A stretch of 64,000 nucleotides of DNA from Argentina anserina (Eukaryota; Streptophyta; Magnoliopsida; Rosales; Rosaceae), in the NCBI RefSeq assembly GCF_933775445.1, contig NC_065876.1:11718001-11782000 (forward strand), in the 5' to 3' direction. The position numbers were made by a program, and so were the translations under genes. The notes beneath the pieces are model-generated. The model was not told where the DNA came from and did not search any database. It saw only the letters and a list, made by a program, of their open reading frames with translations. Position 1 is the stretch's first letter, and each line of letters starts with the position of its first letter. This document shows, in pieces, positions 12,612 through 24,105 of this stretch.

Positions 12612-13192
12612 ACGGAAGATTATGAAGATAATTCTAGTATATAAAAATTAGCAATAGTGTTGTAGATGCTCTAAATTGGATATAAACAGGTCGGTAAAAA
12701 TTTGAATCGTATTGGAGGAAAATTTCTTCAATCCATAAAATAAAAGCCATTGGGTTGGCGCGCACCGAGTTCACCCACCACGGTGTCTGGCTACAAAAGC
12801 CATTTGGAAGCGGGGGCTTGATTTAGGGTTTACATGAATCAAGGTTTTGTGGTTATGGTTGTTGTGGAGTAAGGTTTTGTGGGAAATAGGGAATGTTACC
12901 ATTGTGATATATTATGCATCAAGGTGGCAAGTCATTCTCTTTCCCTCATTTATATCTATCATCTCTGTCTCCTACATTTTATTTTTGTGCTTTATAAGCT
13001 CAAGGTGGCAACTGGCAAGCCCCATTTTAAGTTGCTCGGTAAGAAAAGCAATGTTTGCATTCGCCGTTTTAGTACGAGGAAAGCTGATGATCGTAAGTTC
13101 ACAGGGTATTCAGATCAGAAACTACATTCATTATGTACTTCACAAAGAACCAAGTATATTACATTGTGAGCTCGAATATTCTTATCCTCAAG
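12612..13192. other. Spacer between Copia debris and CHX
   Basis: Overlapping plus-strand frames at 12847-13206 and 12879-13169 are present. The second has a basic, exon-like tail (KVATGKPHFKLLGKKSN and RKADDRKFTGYSDQKLH) that I do not recognise. It could be a leftover exon of a host gene, but nothing around it supports a gene model. Confidence 0.3.
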
Positions 13193-16100
13193 CTAATCAT
13201 CTATAATGTCTTTCTTCGTGTGCCTATGTTGTTGAACTACCAATATGGAACCATTGATGTTGAAATCTGAAGAAGCCAATAGATCTCCAACCGTTCCCAG
13301 CTCAGGACATTCTTCCCAATCGCTCATTTGGGTGGTTAATGGTGAGTGACCTCGTCCACCCCGCCCTACTATAAACAGTGTATACAAGTCCCCAATGTCT
13401 CGTAGAGCTGCCACTGTTTCTGTCCCATTGTTTGCATACTTCTCAACGTATCCAACTTTCCCAGATGCAACATACCTAGCCCAACAAGACACAACTTTAC
13501 CGGGTGCATGATTAACTGAAAAAAAATACAAAGAATCGTAGGTTTTTTCTCTTTTGATAAAAAATCTTTGGCTCTTAGCAACAGACGACTGTTGATAATT
13601 ATTTCTTTGAATTACTTGATATGTTTCTTACCAACTCCCATTCAAATAGCCAAACAATACTCTAGTTTTTTTTTATCTCTGTAACCTAATTTCAAGTCAC
13701 TTACATGTAGTTGCATTGCTAACAAAGCACGTACAATTCTAAAATCTCAGTAGTCACCACAGCCCCAAGTACCATATTAGTGATCATTTTTATACGCTTC
13801 ACATTGATGAGACCTACTTACACAAGTAGCTAATGTCGAGTTTGTTGAGATTGGGAAGACCGTATAGTAATTATTTCTAACAAAGCTAAGAGAGATTTCG
13901 TAGCCAACTAAAGCAAACATAAACAAACGTACGTACCCGTTATAGAAGTCATTGAGAAAGGAATTGTCAATGTCATTGCCCATTTCCAAACTTGACAACG
14001 CCATGAAGACTTCAATGTCATCCCTTCCCTTCTCCGAGTCTACCTTCATATTCCTCGGGTTAGATGATTCAGTAGGGAGGAATCTAATTACCGTCAAATT
14101 AATCTTTGTATGATTTGCTATCCGAGTACTCCATGCAATAGCTTCACGATCATCAGGCCCTCCAAAAAATAGTGTCGCAACATGCTGAACGGTGTCCACC
14201 CTATTCAGCTGCGAGAACCCTAAAGCCCCAGCTAGCCCTTTCTCCACAATGATCCCAACAGTACTCGGTGCATGCCGGAGAATCTTCTGGTTCGTCGTCC
14301 GTACAGCCTCTTTCCCAGTCTCCATCTTCCCATCAATGCGCTGATGCTTGTGGAACGGCAGCAAAATGATGGTCGTGCGCAAGTCCTCAGCAGCGGTGCA
14401 CACATCCTCGTACAGGCCAGACAAAGTAGACACAGCTTTGATCATGTTGATCAGAATGTTGGTTTCTACAGTGAAGGCGTCAACTGTTCTGTGGATTTCC
14501 ACCACGTCATTGCCGCCGTACTCGTCCTCATCGCTCATTTCATTATCTTCGAGCTCATGATACGACACATTGGTTCTGCGCTTCGATTGTAGCTCGATTA
14601 GGTGAGCCAAGTAGGGCATTATGGGTGCGGTTTGAGGCCCTCTCAGTGTTGATATGACCGAGAGTATAGGGTTTACATGACGAGGTCCATACACGCATCC
14701 CAGTACTCGGAGCTCATTCTCAGGGTTTTCCAGTTCAGTACTCAGGGTTGTGCGTGTGTGAGCGAACACTTGATAATCTTTATTCATTAAGATAGCCACC
14801 ATTGGCCCTGATATTACAGTGCTAATAACGATAGTCATTACTAACAAATTGTAAGCCCTAGGGGTCCATTCCTGAAACAATTAGGGCTATAAATTAACCC
14901 AATTGATTTAGTTGAACTTGTAAATGAAAATATGGTTCAAAGATGTGGTTTAGAAATCTTACAAATAGTTGTTTGGCCGCGCTGCCTATGAATAAGAGAT
15001 CAGCATGGCCTTTCAAGTTTAATACAAAAGCAAGGAAGAACCCTTCACTGAGGGGAATCTTCAAATAGTGGCAAACTGCAACAACGCCACCAATCTTGCT
15101 GCTGATGCACAAAAGAACCAGAACGAGAACAATCAATATGTTTGTTAGGTTACTCAAATAAGTCCCGTCAAATTGGAAGCCGATGTACCCAAAATAAATA
15201 GGAAGTACAAAGTTGTGAACGGAGTAAGTGAGTTTATGTAGCAATGTTCTCGCCGTTTTCCCTTCTTTGGGGAATGCCACGCCTGCGAGAAAGCAAGCTA
15301 TAATGCTGTTGAAGTTGGCCAGTTCAATCAGCATAGAAGTCCCTATTAGAACCGATAGTATGAGGAACACCTCAGGGTTTCTAAGGTACTTGTGGTTATT
15401 GCTGCGTTTGTTCAACCATGTAGCCATGTATCTGAAAGCAACAAGCACAAGTACCAACCCTACTAGGATTAAGAAGGCATTTCCTACCATTTTCCCTGAC
15501 GTGCACAAGATCATGAAATTGAATATCAATAAGCAAGAGAGCTCTGTGACCAGTGCAGCAGACACAGCCAAACGTCCAATGTCTGAGGTTGCAAATTTCA
15601 GCTCTGCCGCTAGACGGTTCACGACCGGGGTGGCGGAGTAGGCTATAAACAACATCATTGAGAAAACATAATTTGCCTTACCAGATGTCTTTTCCAGAAA
15701 GTTATCACTCAAAAAGAAGGAGGAGACCAACCCAAAAATGGCTCCTATTGAGGCACCACCGCATGCGATTACGCACACAACGCGCAGGTTTCGCCTAATG
15801 TAAGCAATGTCCACCTCCAAACCAAACAGGAACATGAAGAGGATGCGGCAGAAGAACCCGAACATCTCGTAGTATTGTGCAGCTGAAGCCGGTAAGAAGT
15901 AATTCCTTACTTCGTCTATGTTACACAATCCCGTAGGACCTAACACCAAACCAGCCTGGTATATAAATGTACTTGTCAATTTTAAATATGCTAAGTTATC
16001 AGACTATCAATATCCAAAGAATCTTGTATCCAAAAAAAAAATTTCCAAAGAATCACCTGATTTGGAATAAACGTACTGTTCATGAGAACATTAGGAGATA

Positions 16101-16258
16101 CTCACCAGGATCTGAGCAATGGGACCTGGTTGACCCAAGGCCTTGAGCAGAATGTGAAAGAAGTGTGAGATGACGAGAATGCAAGAGACTTGGATGGCCA
16201 TGGATTCCAGTGGGTTAACCAAATTTTCTTGGCATACGAATTTGTGAGTTGCATCCAT
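13193..16258 (-). CDS. CHX-type monovalent cation/H+ antiporter (CPA2 family)
   Basis: Four exons on the minus strand, 16106-16258, 14963-15955, 13937-14871 and 13193-13475, have matching phases and GT/AG borders and give 787 codons plus TAG, the usual CHX size. Residues about 20-430 form the multi-membrane Na+/H+ exchanger domain (ALGQPGPIAQIL, AGLVLGPTGLCN, LRNPEVFLILSVLIG, NFNSIIACFLAGVAFP, GHADLLFIGSAAKQLF). The C-terminal cytosolic half has family blocks LAHLIELQSKRR, HAPSTVGIIVEKG, FFGGPDDREAIAWSTRIA, and near the end LYTLFIVGRGG and CPELGTVGDLLASSDF. CHX proteins move K+ or Na+ in exchange for H+ at endomembranes or the plasma membrane, often in pollen. The conserved ion-site region, usually ending in N-D or a similar acid after DIGR, reads DIGRLAVSAALVTELS here, so the Asp is replaced or shifted. 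No frameshift or premature stop was seen. Which CHX number it is cannot be said from the sequence. Confidence 0.94.
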
Positions 16259-17020
16259 GCGTTTTCGATCGATACGTAAACCGAGTACGACAGTAAGAAT
16301 TTTAATCTGGAGATGAGTGATTTTATCAGCAGCTGATTCTCAGTTGTGCAACAAAGAGCTTAGAGTTGTAGCCAAAGAGGTTAATACATGTAAGAGGAAG
16401 AGACTGAAGCTACCTCATTTTGTGTTTAGATCCTTTTTTTGCTCATTGTGAAACCGTGAAATGCTAAGGGCTTCTTCACTATATGGTTGATTGTTTTGTC
16501 ATATTTCGGTCATTATGTGGTCTTGAATCTGATTTCATGACCAGGATCCTTTTAATTCTCCGTTGGTTTGGCTGCGTCAACCACTTCAAAGTACGTGTCA
16601 CCTCCAATTCTCTATGTACATGTTTTATTTTTTATCATGTGTGAGGATGAAAGTTAAGTAGTTTTTTAAACAATTTCAGTGTATGTGTTAAGAGGCTAGT
16701 TATATTTTAGAGCCGAAAATAGGACTTTCATAGATGATTGTACGTCGAGAATAACAAACCGACTCCGGTCATTATTGAGGCTGGAAATATATAGACATAT
16801 AGATTATGTATTCAAAACTCGTTACATAGTAAATGTTCAACAACACCCCGATTGGCTCAGGGCCACATCGGAAGAGCATGGCCACATCGAATAGCCATCA
16901 AATTTGCTAAATAAATTGATTGATCCCTGCAGAGCAATAAGAAAAAGAAAATAGGTTGAGATTCAGCAAAATCATGTTGAGCTCCCTTATTACCGACATA
17001 GCATAATTTTAATTTACCAG
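16259..17020. other. CHX upstream region
   Basis: No gene is seen. The segment should hold the CHX promoter and 5' UTR. An LTR retroelement is inserted at 17021, about 760 bases from the CHX start codon. Confidence 0.4.
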
Positions 17021-17339
17021 TGTTAACGATATGCCCTTTATAGGGCTAAGCATCAGAAGTATTCGCCCTACATTTGACTATCGTAGCCACTTTCGGGTCC
17101 AATTAGGCCCAAAAGCCCACTACATGCGTTATTAGCTCTATAAGGGCAGATTGATAATTTCAGTTGTCACACACTATTTGTCTCTATAAATAGGCATCTC
17201 ATCTCCTGGTAGCTGACTTGGGAGCGTTAAAGGCCGGCCAGCCCAGTCTTCACCCCGTAACGCTATGTGTTCATAATTTACAGGTGAAAGAAGCTTTATC
17301 GGTTCGCCAAAATTCCCCCGCCGGAATCCCAACGTAACA
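17021..17339 (+). repeat. 5' LTR of the non-autonomous element
   Basis: 319 bases, TGTTAACGATATG...CGTAACA. It includes TATA-like CTCTATAAATAGG and a GTTAAAGGC(C/T)GGCCAGCC block shared with the 3' LTR. Compared with 21698-22104 it lacks about 85 bases after the TATA region and has many substitutions, which points to an old insertion. Confidence 0.85.
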
Positions 17340-18000
17340 TTTAGCGCTAGAATGAGGGTCTTCAGTGGTCACCCTCATAGCTCACCTTGAGCAATATCAT
17401 CGTCTACCCGAGATTATTTTTCTGGAAAATGTTTCACACCACTTGGTTTTATAGTCTCATCTCGGGTTCCCCTCTGTTCATAATTCCGGAAGTCATCTCC
17501 TTCACAAGTTTGTGTTCAAATCCATAGTATATGAAGAAGAAAGAGAAACTAGATCTGAGGTTCTACTTTGACCTCATGGATTCTTCAATCCGCAAAATAT
17601 CTGGAAAGAGAGAAAAGGGATCTAGCCTTGCTTTTCTCCCCCATAGTTAGGTTATTGTACAAGCTTGGTCTGCTGCACAACGAAATCAAATCACGCCACT
17701 TCCTACTGGGTTTTTGGTTTACAGAGTTTTTAGAAAGCAAAAGTCTGCGCTCGGCCAGAGCTCTCTCACCATGACCGTCCCAGCAACAACAATCATATAC
17801 CATTTCCAAGCTTCTAGAGATAGATTTAATTTGATCACACATCTCAGATCACAAGGGCTCAGAGAGTTTGAGGGTCAAGACCCCAAAAATTTCATTTTCC
17901 GTGTACAAGCAACAAACTCGGTTCTTCAAATCGAAAAGAAAAGTGGACATAAAGTGATTATCACTGATAGTTGTTTTTCTTCAAGTCTTCGCGTTTGATG

Positions 18001-18513
18001 CCCCGGCTGGCCGCCCCTTCTCCTGGCCCAGAGGCTCTGTCCCGGCTACTCTCGACTCGTAACCTTCATCCGGCCTCACCTCTCTATCCGGCAGCAGTAG
18101 CCACTAGTCCCGGCTGCAACATCGCACTCGTTGTGAACCACTGTGTTGATCGACCAGACAAGTCTCATCACAATAGGAGCACATTGTACCGGCGGCTCTC
18201 TCCGCCCGGCTTGATAGTCCATCTCTCGGCTGGAACCAAACTCCCCCAGCCACAGCCTTCTCTCGGCCCGACCATAACTAATCCGGAACAACTCCTCCGG
18301 CCGTTCCCCACTCCTCCCGGCTCTACAACCTTAACCCAACATCTCTCTCACGGCCCGGCGCTACGCCCAAATCCGGCCACTACCCGGCCCGGCTCCGCGC
18401 CTCCTCCCGGCCGGCCACACCAGCGGTTTGAACCCCCGAATCCGGTTGCTTTCTCTCTCTCTCTCTCTCTCGGCATCGAGTGCGCAGGACGAGATGAGAG
18501 ACGAGAAAAATAA
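18001..18513. other. GC-rich CCGGC-repeat segment inside the LTR element
   Basis: The segment is dense in CCCGGCT/CCGGCC words and ends in a (CT)n run at 18452-18471. The open frame across it (17971-18513) is Pro/Ser/Arg-rich with no domain, so I treat it as low-complexity retroelement DNA and not a gene. Similar CCCGGC words recur at 20700-20830. Confidence 0.6.
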
Positions 18514-18568
18514 AAAGCGGTCGGGTCATAGTCAACAAGGGCATTCAGGTCAATATGCAGTCAGCAAA

Positions 18569-18977
18569 GGGAAAAACTTGCGTACAAACTAGTATGTACG
18601 CGTGCGTCCGAACTTTCATTTATTTGCACACTTTGAGAATATAAATATATGATTTCAACCGTTCAAAAGTTTAGTTTATTACTAAAGATCATGTTTGCAA
18701 AAAATTGATATAAACAAAAATCATCTTCATAGTCGATTGCACCAAACAAATTGACGGTTGATCATGAGACTACTAACTTTCACCATAACCGTTCATTTGT
18801 TTGATGCAATCGACAAAGCAAACGATTTTTGTTTATGTTGATCTTTTATAGAAATGATCTTTAGTAATAAACTAAACTTTTGAACGGTTGAAATCATGTA
18901 TTTATATTCTCAAAGTGTGCAAATAAATGAAAGTTCGGACGCACACGTACATACTAGTTTGTACGCAAGTTTTTCCC
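18569..18977 (+). mobile_element. MULE-type palindromic MITE, copy 1 (409 bp)
   Basis: Almost the whole element is an inverted repeat: arms of about 185 bases starting GGGAAAAACTTGCGTACAAA and ending in its complement, with a short central loop. The flanks GTCAGCAAA (18560-18568) and GTCAGGAAA (18978-18986) form a 9-bp target duplication with one change, as expected for Mutator-like transposons. It is non-coding. RNA from it would fold into a long hairpin. Confidence 0.9.
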
Positions 18978-19008
18978 GTCAGGAAAACTGCAAAAGGCAT
19001 TATTTTTG

Positions 19009-19417
19009 GGGAAAAACTTGCGTACAAACTAGTATGTACGCGTGCGTCCAAACTCTCGTTTATTAGCACACTTTGCGAATATAAATACATGATTTTAACC
19101 GTTCAAAGGTTTAGTTTATTACTAAAGATCATTTCTGTAAAAGATCAACATAAACAAAAATCGTCTTCATAGTCGATTGCATCAAACAAATGAACGGTTA
19201 TGGTGAAAGTTAGTGGTCTCATGATCAACCGTCAATTTGTTTGATGCAATCGACTATGAAGACGATTTTTGTTTATATTGATATTTTACAGAAATGATCT
19301 TTAGTAATAAACTAAACTTTTGAACGGTTAAAATCATGTATTTATATTCGCAAAGTGTGCAAATAAACGAGAGTTTGGACGCACGCGTACATACTAGTTT
19401 GTACGCAAGTTTTTCCC
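19009..19417 (-). mobile_element. MULE-type palindromic MITE, copy 2 (409 bp), opposite orientation
   Basis: Same family and same length as copy 1. It starts GGGAAAAACTTGCGTACAAA and is flanked by a perfect 9-bp duplication TTATTTTTG (19000-19008 and 19418-19426). Its centre (ATGAACGGTTATGGTGAAAG) is the reverse complement of the centre of copy 1, so the two copies lie head to head, 31 bases apart. Confidence 0.92.
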
Positions 19418-19426
19418 TTATTTTTG

Positions 19427-20300
19427 CCTACGTCTCTCTACCTATAAGCTAATTCATTTACTACGGACACCACCAAATCTATTTTGGGCACCCAACCATA
19501 TATATGATTCCTACTCAATACTCATGTGTTGTCGGCAAGTTATATATTCTTTATGGGCTTATGACGTTTTGGCCACCGACCACATCAAGTATATTATCTC
19601 CTCTGGACACATTCTTATTTTTGCTCAGTGAGACACAACTACAACCATGACACTTTCTTATATGAACAATGAGTTTTGTCAGGGTTTAATGGCCGACATG
19701 GAGCCTCATGCATTAACTCCATTATTTATATATTGTCTACGACATCTTCGAGGGTATACGCTTCCCTTTACACTTTTAAATATTGATTATATTATTGCCA
19801 TATATGTTTATCATATCTCCACGCATACTCTTTATGTCTACTATACTAACGTTCTATTATTCTTGAGCATGCGTGTTAGACTTACACATATTCATATATG
19901 TTACGCTAAACGGTAACACCTCACGATAACACCTCAGGACTAACACCTAAATAGCTACGCCTAAAAGGCTACACACTTCACAGCTACCCCCTATGCTTAT
20001 TTCCTACGACATATCTCCCCACATACTTTTTATGTCTGCTACACACAAAGGCAACACCATAATGCTTCGCACCTATGTTGATTACTTGCATATTGCCTCT
20101 ATATGTGCACCTTACGACAACTTTTCATGCTTATTTTGTCTAAATTGCCTTTATTGATGTATTTACATGACTCTTGCCTTGCTCTCTCTTGATGAGTACT
20201 CTCTCCATGAGCAGTTCACTTACACGACTTAATCTCCACGGGTTCCTTACACCCATTTATTCACCAGGGGCTCTAGCGCCCGAGGTTTTCGCTCACAAGG
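19427..20300. other. Interior of the LTR element, no coding signal
   Basis: CA-rich sequence with loose repeats such as AACACCTCA and GCTACNCC near 19910-20000. Frames at 19647-19916 and 20174-20374 show no family features. Confidence 0.5.
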
Positions 20301-20690
20301 ATCCGAGGTCACTCACCAGATCCATGCATGCTCCGACTGCTAGTCAGCGTCCGGGGCTAGCACTGAGATCCTAGGTCACTCGCCGGATCCATGAATGTTC
20401 CGACTGCTAGTTAGTTTTCGGGCCTAACACAAAGATCCTAGGTCACTCGCCAGATCCATGGATGCTCCGGCTGCTAGTTAACCAACGAGCCTAGCACCGA
20501 AATCCTAGGTCACTCCCCAGATCCACGGATGCTCCGGCTGCTAGTTAACCCCCGAGCCTCGCACTGATATCCAAGGTCACTTTCCAGATCCACGGATGCT
20601 CTGGCTGCTAGTTAACCCAGGAGCCTAGCACCAAGATTCTAGGTCACTCTACAGACCATATATGCCCCGACTGCAAATCTTTCTTTGGGC
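20301..20690 (+). repeat. 67-bp tandem array, six units
   Basis: The anchor ATCCTAGGTCACT (with small changes) recurs at 20301, 20368, 20435, 20502, 20569 and 20636, exactly 67 bases apart each time. Each unit also contains CCAGATCCA, GATGCTCCG and CTGCTAGTTA. It lies inside the non-autonomous LTR element. The exact spacing across diverged units suggests unequal exchange or reverse-transcriptase slippage. Confidence 0.92.
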
Positions 20691-21049
20691 CTAACTCTTA
20701 CACCCCGGCCCGGCTATTCTTCTTGGCCCCAGGCGAGTAGGTACACACCCCGGCTCGGCTCCGCATCTCTTCTACAGGCGATTACGTACACTCTCAAGCC
20801 TGATCCGGGAGCGCACTTAGACAGTCTCTAGCTCGGCTTCTACATCTCTGAAAACCGGGGAACTTATGCATCCGCCCTGCCATGACCCAAATATTAGGGA
20901 ACTTAGGCATCTTACCTGCGACGCCAACCAAGGCGAGTCCCTAGCACTTCCGACACGGCCCAACTTGGCTCCAAAAGAACTACGTTTGGTTTGATCACAT
21001 GCATGGGTACGAAGCATTCTAGTTCACCTAGAGGCAACCATATGTCGAA

Positions 21050-21235
21050 CACACTGCCATGCGATCCCCCGGATCATGCTCTCCACCCATCGCCATGTGA
21101 TCCCCCAGATCATGACCATATATCACACACATCGCCATGTGATCCCCCAGTTCATGACCATATAACCACACACATCGCCATGTGATCCCCTGGATTATGG
21201 TCACACAACGCCATATGATTTCCAAGATCACATTC
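21050..21235 (+). repeat. Variable 33-43 bp minisatellite
   Basis: CGCCATGTGATCCCC-type units start at about 21055, 21091, 21133, 21176 and 21209, with spacing 33-43 bases and variable ATCATGACCATAT spacers. Also inside the LTR element. Confidence 0.75.
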
Positions 21236-21697
21236 GCCTTTGTCTTGATTTAGGTTCTCCCGGGACCAAACTTGTCTCATCACCCGGTCTCTCCGAGACC
21301 TGGCATCTTTTATACCAGGCCCATCCCTCTCTAGCGCCATACGGAGACCAGGGGACTTATACATCATACCCGCCGCACATTCTCATCCGGCATCATGTGC
21401 CTACTCATCATACATGTGCATACTCATCGTGCACCATGTGCATACTCACCACGCCTCACTTGCATGTTCATCATGCCTTGTCATCATACTCGCATCATAG
21501 GGTATCTCGAGGACCTCACATCATTGTGCATGTTTTCTTTACGCCCGGTACATCCTCCTCTTGCATGGGGACTTTGGGGAATGGGGACTGGTAACGTCGC
21601 CACTGGTGCTCCGACACTCGTTCAGGCTCATACTCCTGATGTTTTGTTTGATAAAATCTCCACCTAAGAGAGTCTGTTGACCGAGAATTTGGGGACT

Positions 21698-22104
21698 TGT
21701 TAAGGAAATGTCATTTATAGGGCTAACCATTGGAATTATTCGCCTTCCACTTGGTTACCGTAGCTCTGAATCCCCACTTTAGGGTCCAGTTAGTCTCAAA
21801 AGTCCAATACATGCATTATTAGCCTTGTAAGGGTAGTTTGGTAAATTCAGTGGTCACACATTATTTATCTCTATAAATAGGTCTCTCCTCTCCATAAAAA
21901 TGTAAGTTTCCTAAGCATCCACTCTCACTTATTCTCCTACCTAACTCTACACATTTCTATCTTGGTAGCTGACTTAGGCATCAGAGCGTTAAAGGCTGGC
22001 CAGCCCGGTCTCTTCACCCCGTAACGTCGTGCGTTCATGATTTACAGGTGACGGAGAGCTTTATCGGTTCGCCGGAATTCCCCCGCTGGAATCCCGACAT
22101 AACA
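21698..22104 (+). repeat. 3' LTR of the non-autonomous element
   Basis: 407 bases, TGTTAAGGAAATG...CATAACA, with TATA-like TCTCTATAAATAGG. It is longer than the 5' LTR because it keeps about 85 bases, including TGTAAGTTTCCTAAGCATCC. Confidence 0.85.
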
Positions 22105-22109
22105 ACCTG

Positions 22110-23833
22110 CTACTTGTTTCATAGCAGAACTGGTAATCTCTGTTTGACTTGAAAGGCGTGCGCCGTGCAAGGACGCGGGGATATAGCAAGTAAGCAGTTT
22201 TGTTGGTGTAAAACAGTTATATCAATGGCAGATTATATCCAAAAGGCTGAGATGTTCAGTCAACTCCCTCCTTCCCATTCCGAGCGCTAGCGGGTAGATA
22301 TGAATTTTTGGTCTCTTGTTCTCTCAGTTGCACATGGAGTTAAACCCCAAGCTTGAACGTATTTTAATGGTTGAATTGGATGCTTCTTGCAGGCTTGCAC
22401 TTTGGTAATGCAAGTAGTATTACTCTGTGCTCCTAGTATTGAGAGGACCGCTACTATATATATATTCCCACACCACAAGGCTTCTAGTTTCTTGAATCTG
22501 CCAGTCCAAGTTGACATGAAAACTGGAGCTTCCATATTCACTAGGCTAGTTGGTTTTGGCTTAAACTTCCTCAAACAGTCAAAAGTACGTCAAGTAATGT
22601 CATGGAGTATCCACATCATAATATAACAAGATTTCCGAACTGTAAGTTATAAGTTAGCCATTGCTTAGAGCCTTAATTAGAGGCTTGCTCGTTTCTTGTC
22701 GTGTTGACTCTACGCAAATTACATTATTACAATCGAGGGGATTCGACTTCCGGATTCTATGGTAACAGAGGATTAAACAGCAATCATATGAAGGAGAACC
22801 GATGAGAACAGCAATGTCAACAGTTATGACCATTTCATCCTCGTCTGGAAAGGAAATTTTCTTCTAATAGTGGCCACCGGCTAGCAACACTACTATAGCT
22901 GGCAGTATTTTTCCAGTTATAAGCACAAGAACGTCAGAAACAGTTTACGCCAATCAGCCAATGTGTACCTTGTCTTCGTACAAATCCTCCTTCCCCATTT
23001 CTTTTAATATAAGTTAGGTTTTATAATTGAATATATGAGAACGAAAAATAACTAAGATGTACATTACCGGACAAGTGACTAGGAAATGAAAGCAACCAAC
23101 AAGTAGGAGTTTATTCACCAACAAACATACAATGAGCTACAATAAAGCAAAGTCACAGTTATTGTAACTTCGTCGAGAATTGCTCATCTTGTCTGGTTAT
23201 GAGAGACTTGAGCACAATTCTTGGTCGTTATGCATTTCCTTTCACCAGAAACACAGTTCATTTTCACCTTGGATACTGAAAACATCTACCTACGTTTTGT
23301 TTTTTCAACCTATGCCGTTTGGGAGGATTCTCCAATGTAAATTTCTTGATGATCTCCCATCATACCAAGTTGAACACACTGTGAGGTCTAGTGGTCTTTA
23401 ACTTGGAATCTAAGCAACAAACTTGAAGAGCTTTTCAGAAAAGCGATTCAGTGCCAAAGTCAGTCATTATAACCGAAAGAGCTTCTCATTATCCTTGTCG
23501 TATTCAACCAGTAACCAAGGAACCAACTCCCCTTTATGAATTTCTAATTCTACAAAATATCCAGTTCTCAACCCTCTCAAGCACCCCAAGTTTAACCACA
23601 TAAAAATTTGCACAAGGAGAAGCAAGAACCGAATCAGGAATCAGAAAGGAACTTCATTTCTTACAAATCTCTTTCTTTCCATTTTGGTTTTTCATCATTT
23701 GCAAAGCTGAAGCTTTTGCTTTGCAATTACCAGATGGGAATACGTCATTACATAATACACATAGTATATTCATGCTGTTAATCTAAAAACACAAAACGAA
23801 AAAAGAAAACAAACCCAAAAAAGAGCCATCTCA
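22110..23833. other. Intergenic, nothing recognised
   Basis: No open frame in this stretch has a recognisable domain. It separates the LTR element from the 3' end of the FLZ transcription unit. Confidence 0.5.
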
Positions 23834-23931
23834 TAGAGCTTAGTCCCTCCCCCCAAACCATGCACACTTTCTTCTTCATATGTAGAGCTTAGTCCCTCCC
23901 CCCAAACCATGCACACTTTCTTCTTCATATG
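23834..23931. repeat. 49-bp tandem duplication downstream of FLZ
   Basis: The block starting TAGAGCTTAGTCCCTCCCCC at 23834 is repeated at once at 23883 (period 49, essentially identical). It lies about 175 bases past the FLZ stop codon, probably in the 3' UTR or just beyond it. Confidence 0.85.
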
Positions 23932-24105
23932 TATACAACCACTTCATAGTCAGATTCTGAAGCCCTCAAGATGGGTCTTCAACCTTTATAATCTTCATCA
24001 GATCTCTCCTCTCCTTGGCCTTGTAACTTTCTTGGACAGAAATGAAATCAACCTCAGATTTCAAATCTTTCTTTTTTTCTTATTTCTTTTTGCTATGAGA
24101 TCAAT

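Larger units (their letters stand above)
17021..22104 (+). mobile_element. Non-autonomous LTR retroelement (LARD-like), 5.1 kb
   Basis: Two related terminal repeats, 17021-17339 and 21698-22104, both begin TGTTAA and end TAACA. Flanks ACCAG (17016-17020) and ACCTG (22105-22109) fit a 5-bp target duplication with one change. The 5' LTR is followed by TTTAGCGCTAGAATGAGGG, in primer-site position. A TTTGGGGACT purine-rich run precedes the 3' LTR. The interior has no gag, protease, RT or integrase; it holds GC-rich Pro/Arg-like sequence, tandem arrays and two MITEs. The orientation is inferred from the primer and purine tracts. It must have depended on enzymes from another element. Confidence 0.82.

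Noticed and set aside
13476..13531. CHX exon 4 starting at the acceptor before TTAATCATGC (about 13517)
   Set aside because: Joining it to the strong donor at 13936 gives an immediate stop. The acceptor at 13476 restores a family-like join (NDFYNGYVASGKVGYVEKY).
17971..18513. 180-codon Pro-rich frame
   Set aside because: It lies inside the non-coding LTR element in CCGGC low-complexity sequence and ends in a CT microsatellite.
18569..19417. One large 850-bp palindrome
   Set aside because: Two separate 9-bp target duplications show two independent 409-bp insertions.
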